Assembly (NCBI GenBank): GCA_030145425.1
Contig: JAQYVO010000130.1
Location: 1-37,285 of the forward strand
Length of the DNA: 37,285 nt
Direction of reading: 5' to 3'
Origin: Chromatiales bacterium
Lineage (GTDB): Bacteria; Pseudomonadota; Gammaproteobacteria; Chromatiales; Chromatiaceae
The position numbers and the translations under genes are program-made. Numbering within the stretch: the first letter of the stretch is position 1; every line of letters starts with the position of its first letter. Of the stretch, positions 36,984 through 37,285 are shown piece after piece. Below the pieces are notes generated by a model. That model searched no databases. It saw nothing but the letters and a program-made list of their open reading frames with translations, and was not told where the DNA came from.

Positions 36984-37099
36984 ATCGTATCCGAATGCGT
37001 TGAGCAAAGCAAAACGCCAGTCGATACTGTTGTCCACACAAAAAAACAGAGTTTCACAGCGCTCAGCACAGGCCGCGTAAATTTATTTTTATCTTACCT

Positions 37100-37151
37100 A
37101 GGCCCTCGGCCCTTCTTCCCTCGGCCCTTCTACCCTTGGCCCTTGGCCCTT
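37100..37151. repeat. degenerate inverted counterpart of the GGGCCAA repeat
   Basis: A pyrimidine-rich tract built from CTCGGCCCTTCTTCC-like 15-mers (two copies) ending in two perfect TTGGCCC units. Its last 19 bases (37133-37151) are the exact complement of part of the (GGGCCAA)x7 array, so the two tracts can pair across about 150 bases. It ends 25 bases before the ATG of the 4Fe-4S protein. Confidence 0.85.
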
Positions 37152-37176
37152 TCCCTCTGTACCATTAGTCTCCGAA

Positions 37177-37285
37177 ATGCCAACCCCCCAACAGCTATTG
37201 CAGGAAGCCGACCGGTGCGTTAAATGCGGCCTCTGCCTGCCCCATTGCCCGACCTACCGACTCAATCTGGATGAAGGCGACTCCC
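37177..37285 (+). CDS. 4Fe-4S protein, 5' fragment (GlcF / heterodisulfide-reductase-like)
   Basis: The window ends 36 codons into this gene. The visible N-terminus begins [14 protein letters not shown] and carries a CxxCxxCxxxCP ferredoxin motif (Cys14, Cys17, Cys20, Cys24) followed by [11 protein letters not shown]. That pattern is typical of two-cluster iron-sulfur subunits such as GlcF of glycolate oxidase or related CCG-domain proteins. The start ATG at 37177 is the first in frame. A full identification needs the missing 3' part. Confidence 0.8.
   Translation, partial: MPTPQQLLQEADRCVKCGLCLPHCPTYRLNLDEGDS

Larger units (their letters stand above)
36741..37176. other. 436-base gap between groS and the 4Fe-4S gene
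   Basis: The left part (36741-36868) holds the groS leader, CIRCE and promoter. The right part holds the seven-copy GGGCCAA repeat (36933-36981), about 115 bases of AT-richer sequence with no coding frame, and a degenerate inverted copy of the repeat (37100-37151). A plus-strand promoter for the 4Fe-4S gene is expected in the AT-rich stretch ending near 37100 but is not clear to me. Confidence 0.5.

Overview
The window reads as chromosomal housekeeping DNA from a moderately GC-rich (about 60%) gammaproteobacterium. Gene families, lengths and gene order fit a Chromatiales-type or related sulfur-oxidiser lineage, but no lineage-defining gene is present, so the assignment is an inference from gene order and protein similarity recalled from memory. 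I see no tRNA, rRNA, CRISPR array, prophage or intact insertion sequence.

Layout, left to right. (1) 1-4724: lptF-lptG (LPS export permeases, minus strand) diverge from pepA-holC and a small coupled gene of unknown function. (2) 4758-10888: parC and parE (topoisomerase IV, both minus) flank a short encapsulated-ferritin-like protein, a 2-hydroxyacid dehydrogenase and a CNP1-like exported protein. (3) 10889-11338: a 450-base gap carrying two minus-strand intrinsic terminators and a candidate small RNA. (4) 11339-15212: xseB-ispA, an ArnT/PMT-type membrane glycosyltransferase and folE2 (plus strand). (5) 15268-23680: a long minus-strand run glyA, nrdR, ribD, ribE, ribBX, ribH, nusB, thiL, pgpA and a retropepsin-like protease, with acyP at its upstream edge. 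This is the classic riboflavin/NusB/thiamine cluster; the GTP cyclohydrolase II half of its RibB protein has lost zinc ligands. (6) 23768-30455: envelope polysaccharide genes, namely a UDP-glucose dehydrogenase, an O-antigen ligase-like protein, a polysaccharide deacetylase, an AT-rich WaaE-like GT2 glycosyltransferase, a GT4 glycosyltransferase and an ELM1-family putative glycosyltransferase. (7) 30485-34575: zinc-finger gene, ilvE and glnE (minus). (8) 34709-36865: groS-groL behind a perfect CIRCE operator and a clear promoter. (9) 36866-37285: a heptanucleotide tandem repeat, its degenerate inverted counterpart, and the 5' end of a 4Fe-4S protein gene cut by the window edge.

Two themes link the genes. 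Envelope building uses LptFG, PgpA, Ugd, WaaL-like, GT2, GT4, ELM1-like and ArnT-like proteins. Cofactor supply uses riboflavin, thiamine, folate and isoprenoid enzymes. No complete new system is evident. The most unusual items are the stand-alone EncFtn-type ferritin, the candidate minus-strand sRNA between parE and xseB, the GGGCCAA repeat pair beside the 4Fe-4S gene, and the AT-rich GT2 segment with a coupled orphan ORF.
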